Below, one piece after another: positions 25,401-25,867 of a stretch of 25,867 bases of DNA. Origin of the DNA: Prevotella sp. CAG:891. GTDB taxonomy: Bacteria > Bacteroidota > Bacteroidia > Bacteroidales > Bacteroidaceae. The stretch spans positions 1-25,867 of the forward strand of contig FR901765.1 in the NCBI GenBank assembly GCA_000437675.1, in the 5' to 3' direction. The stretch's first letter is position 1, and every line of letters starts with the position of its first letter. The position numbers and the translations under genes were made by a program. The notes under the pieces are model-generated. The model saw only the letters and a list, made by a program, of their open reading frames with translations. It had not been told where the DNA came from and did no database searches.

Positions 25401-25587
25401 TGGTAACGGTGCGGTAGCGGGTACCCGAAGGGGTGTGAACAGCCATTACCGAAGCACCGATAACGGGTTGGTTGTTCTCGTCCACTACCTGACCATTGAT
25501 GGCTGAAGTAGTTACTTGTGCACTGGCGCAAACGGCAAAGGCCGGAGCGGTAAGTGCGGCTAATAAAAATTTAGAAAACTGATGCAT
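22402..25587 (-). CDS. Oar-type TonB-dependent outer-membrane receptor
   Basis: This is a TonB-dependent receptor with an N-terminal carboxypeptidase-regulatory-like domain, resembling the Oar proteins of myxobacteria and Bacteroidetes. The 1061-residue product has a signal peptide (about 1-23, ending CASA), the beta-sandwich domain (about 28-112, INGQVVDENNQPVIGASV then GRYTLQGM), a plug domain (about 125-240, with SFQIDGVVMNDVFGL and SGFTGGAINVVTKQGTN), and a large barrel ending in a C-terminal aromatic residue (QVGFRLTF). There is no SusD-like partner next to it, which also separates it from SusC-type glycan systems. The substrate cannot be read from sequence; Oar-type receptors have been linked to peptide or protein transport or secretion. 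A promoter box and a terminator make it a single-gene unit. Confidence 0.92.
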   Translation of the reverse strand: MHQFSKFLLAALTAPAFAVCASAQVTTSAINGQVVDENNQPVIGASVMAVHTPSGTRYRTVTNKDGRYTLQGMRPGGPYTMRINYLGYGEKSYDKLYLELGNPTPINVQISPKENTLSEATVTGQRKQKGGASENFNLEQIQNVPTVNRNVYDLAKNSPMAMTNKDGGITFAGSNNRYNSFQIDGVVMNDVFGLAGSGTNGGQTSANPISIDAIQEMQVVVAPFDVRQSGFTGGAINVVTKQGTNQTHASAYTFFNNQSMYGKHSALKNDIKDPLSQQFDRTYGGTLGGAFIKDKLFYFISAEGKKQSYPTSIYPGYAANYLSEATAQTIADQFEHLTGIGESFGPRNVDNKSFGLLARVDWNINDQHKLALRYQHNDSFDDKYGVGTNRFTFNNSSYRQKNKTNSVVAELNSRFTDEIFNELRFSTTFVRDQREVPYQGPTVQIYNLVSTDGTASNITGNIGTEYSSGANKLNQDIYSLEDNLSWYKGDHTFTFGTHNEFYKISNLFIQAANGSWYFDSLEDFLADNPSKFVYKYTDPSLTNGNTKYAPDLKAGQFGFYAQDKWNVNRNFNATLGLRIDIPVVFNNPTTNPAFNKYSASKGFGVKVGEMPGAKVLVSPRLGFNWYADNAHNTLIRGGVGIFTGRVPFVWLSNAFNNTGMELKDVTVRKDVPSLGKYAKNPMQAVNDAAANGKAGNPAIATVSDDFKYPQALRANLALEQKLPGDVKFTLEGIYTKTLNNVFFENLALSSTGKKAYAVPGVEAAAAPLYNIEKSSYSSIINLKNTNKGYTYAISAGLEKSFDFGLDLTASYTFSRAKSVNDGKSSVALSNWQKNSSVDSNSKGELGFSKFDIPHRILLQVSYTSPKYLNGWMSTNVALVYNAFSGSRYSLTMSDASKTDFNGDGATGNSLLYIPTDEELNLMQFAATKNMTAEQNREAFRSWILADDYAKEHRGQFAERNSNLSKWEHQIDLHISQNIHNIKGIGKLEFTCDILNFTNMLNKKWGRTYSVDWNYSPLKVASVSNDANGNRVATYTYNGNNKPNKSDIGSRWHAQVGFRLTF

Positions 25588-25720
25588 ACTTCTAAAAAAA
25601 TAGAATGTTGATACAAAAACGTGCTTGCCTAATAATTGAATATAAGCCAGAATTGCTGAAAATCAGTAGTTTCCTTTTACACGTTTACGTTTTTATATTT
25701 TTGTTGCTTCAAATATACTG

Positions 25721-25751
25721 CAAAGTTACACCCAATTTTTCATACCTCAAC
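25721..25751 (-). promoter_or_regulatory. Candidate promoter of the TonB-dependent receptor gene
   Basis: On the minus strand the -7 box is TAACTTTG followed by C (25728 to 25721). Exactly 19 bases upstream is GTTG (25751 to 25748), a three of four match to the -33 TTTG. The leader to the start codon would be about 125 bases. Confidence 0.5.
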
Positions 25752-25833
25752 TATTAAATCATGAAAAAATGGATAAAAAAGAGATACGATGCGGTGTACT
25801 CCTTTCAATAACTTGTGAGAAACAGTGTTAAAA

Positions 25834-25867
25834 TTTATAGAGACTCGCATTTGAAAACCCCTAAATC
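25834..25867 (-). repeat. 34-bp dispersed repeat, copy 2, cut by the window edge
   Basis: The last 34 bases of the window are the exact reverse complement of 2336-2369. Because the identity runs to the final base, the repeat may be longer. In copy 1 the next bases complete an 8-bp CCCCTAAA/TTTAGGGG hairpin; whether this also happens here is outside the window. The rest of 25588-25833 contains only the receptor promoter and AT-rich sequence. Confidence 0.9.

Noticed and set aside
25761..25811. Tiny ORF of 16 codons upstream of the TonB-dependent receptor
   Set aside because: Too short to support, lysine-rich by AT-rich composition, no ribosome binding site or conservation evidence.

Overview
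The window looks like a chromosomal segment of a Bacteroidales bacterium, most likely of the Prevotella/Segatella group. The reasons are a BspA-like leucine-rich-repeat surface protein, an S46 dipeptidyl-peptidase, a lipidated TamA-type Omp85 protein (TamL) paired with TamB, an Oar-type TonB-dependent receptor, and several promoter-like TAnnTTTG boxes of the Bacteroidetes type. This assignment rests on recognised families and not on a database search.

The left 3.6 kb is an AT-rich accessory patch of broken elements. In order it holds: a frameshifted BspA-like gene (263-1471) with a terminator; the 5' part of a group II intron whose protein reading frame is cut after about 15 codons; a small minus-strand ORF made of seven-residue SSELIxT repeats; two short hairpins and a 34-bp repeat; an unexplained hairpin-rich stretch; a 187-bp MITE with 24-bp perfect terminal inverted repeats; and a truncated Abi_2 (AbiD/AbiF-like) phage-defence gene with a good promoter.

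The remainder (3.6-25.6 kb) is mostly ordinary core sequence with higher GC. tamB and tamL form a translationally coupled envelope-biogenesis operon (plus strand). prmA (minus) and an AspT/YidE-type transporter (plus) diverge from a shared promoter region. ksgA and rfbB are a minus-strand pair (rRNA dimethylation, dTDP-sugar synthesis). A flippase-like membrane protein with a TTG start and pepD (dipeptidase) are a plus-strand pair. A DPP7-type S46 peptidase and a large Oar-like TonB-dependent receptor, both minus strand, complete the set. The S46 enzyme, PepD and the receptor fit a peptide-using lifestyle. Strong hairpin terminators separate most units.

The most interesting signal is the small SSELI heptad-repeat ORF. 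It occurs twice, at 2035-2247 (minus) and 19452-19691 (plus). The non-repeat N-terminal parts align without gaps at about 40% identity, so this looks like a small protein family, although the 21-bp repeat (two helical turns) could also act at DNA level. A perfect 34-bp repeat lies downstream of copy A on the plus strand, which is its upstream side in the minus reading direction, and recurs inverted at the extreme right edge of the window. Another dispersed repeat links the broken abi gene to the region behind tamL.
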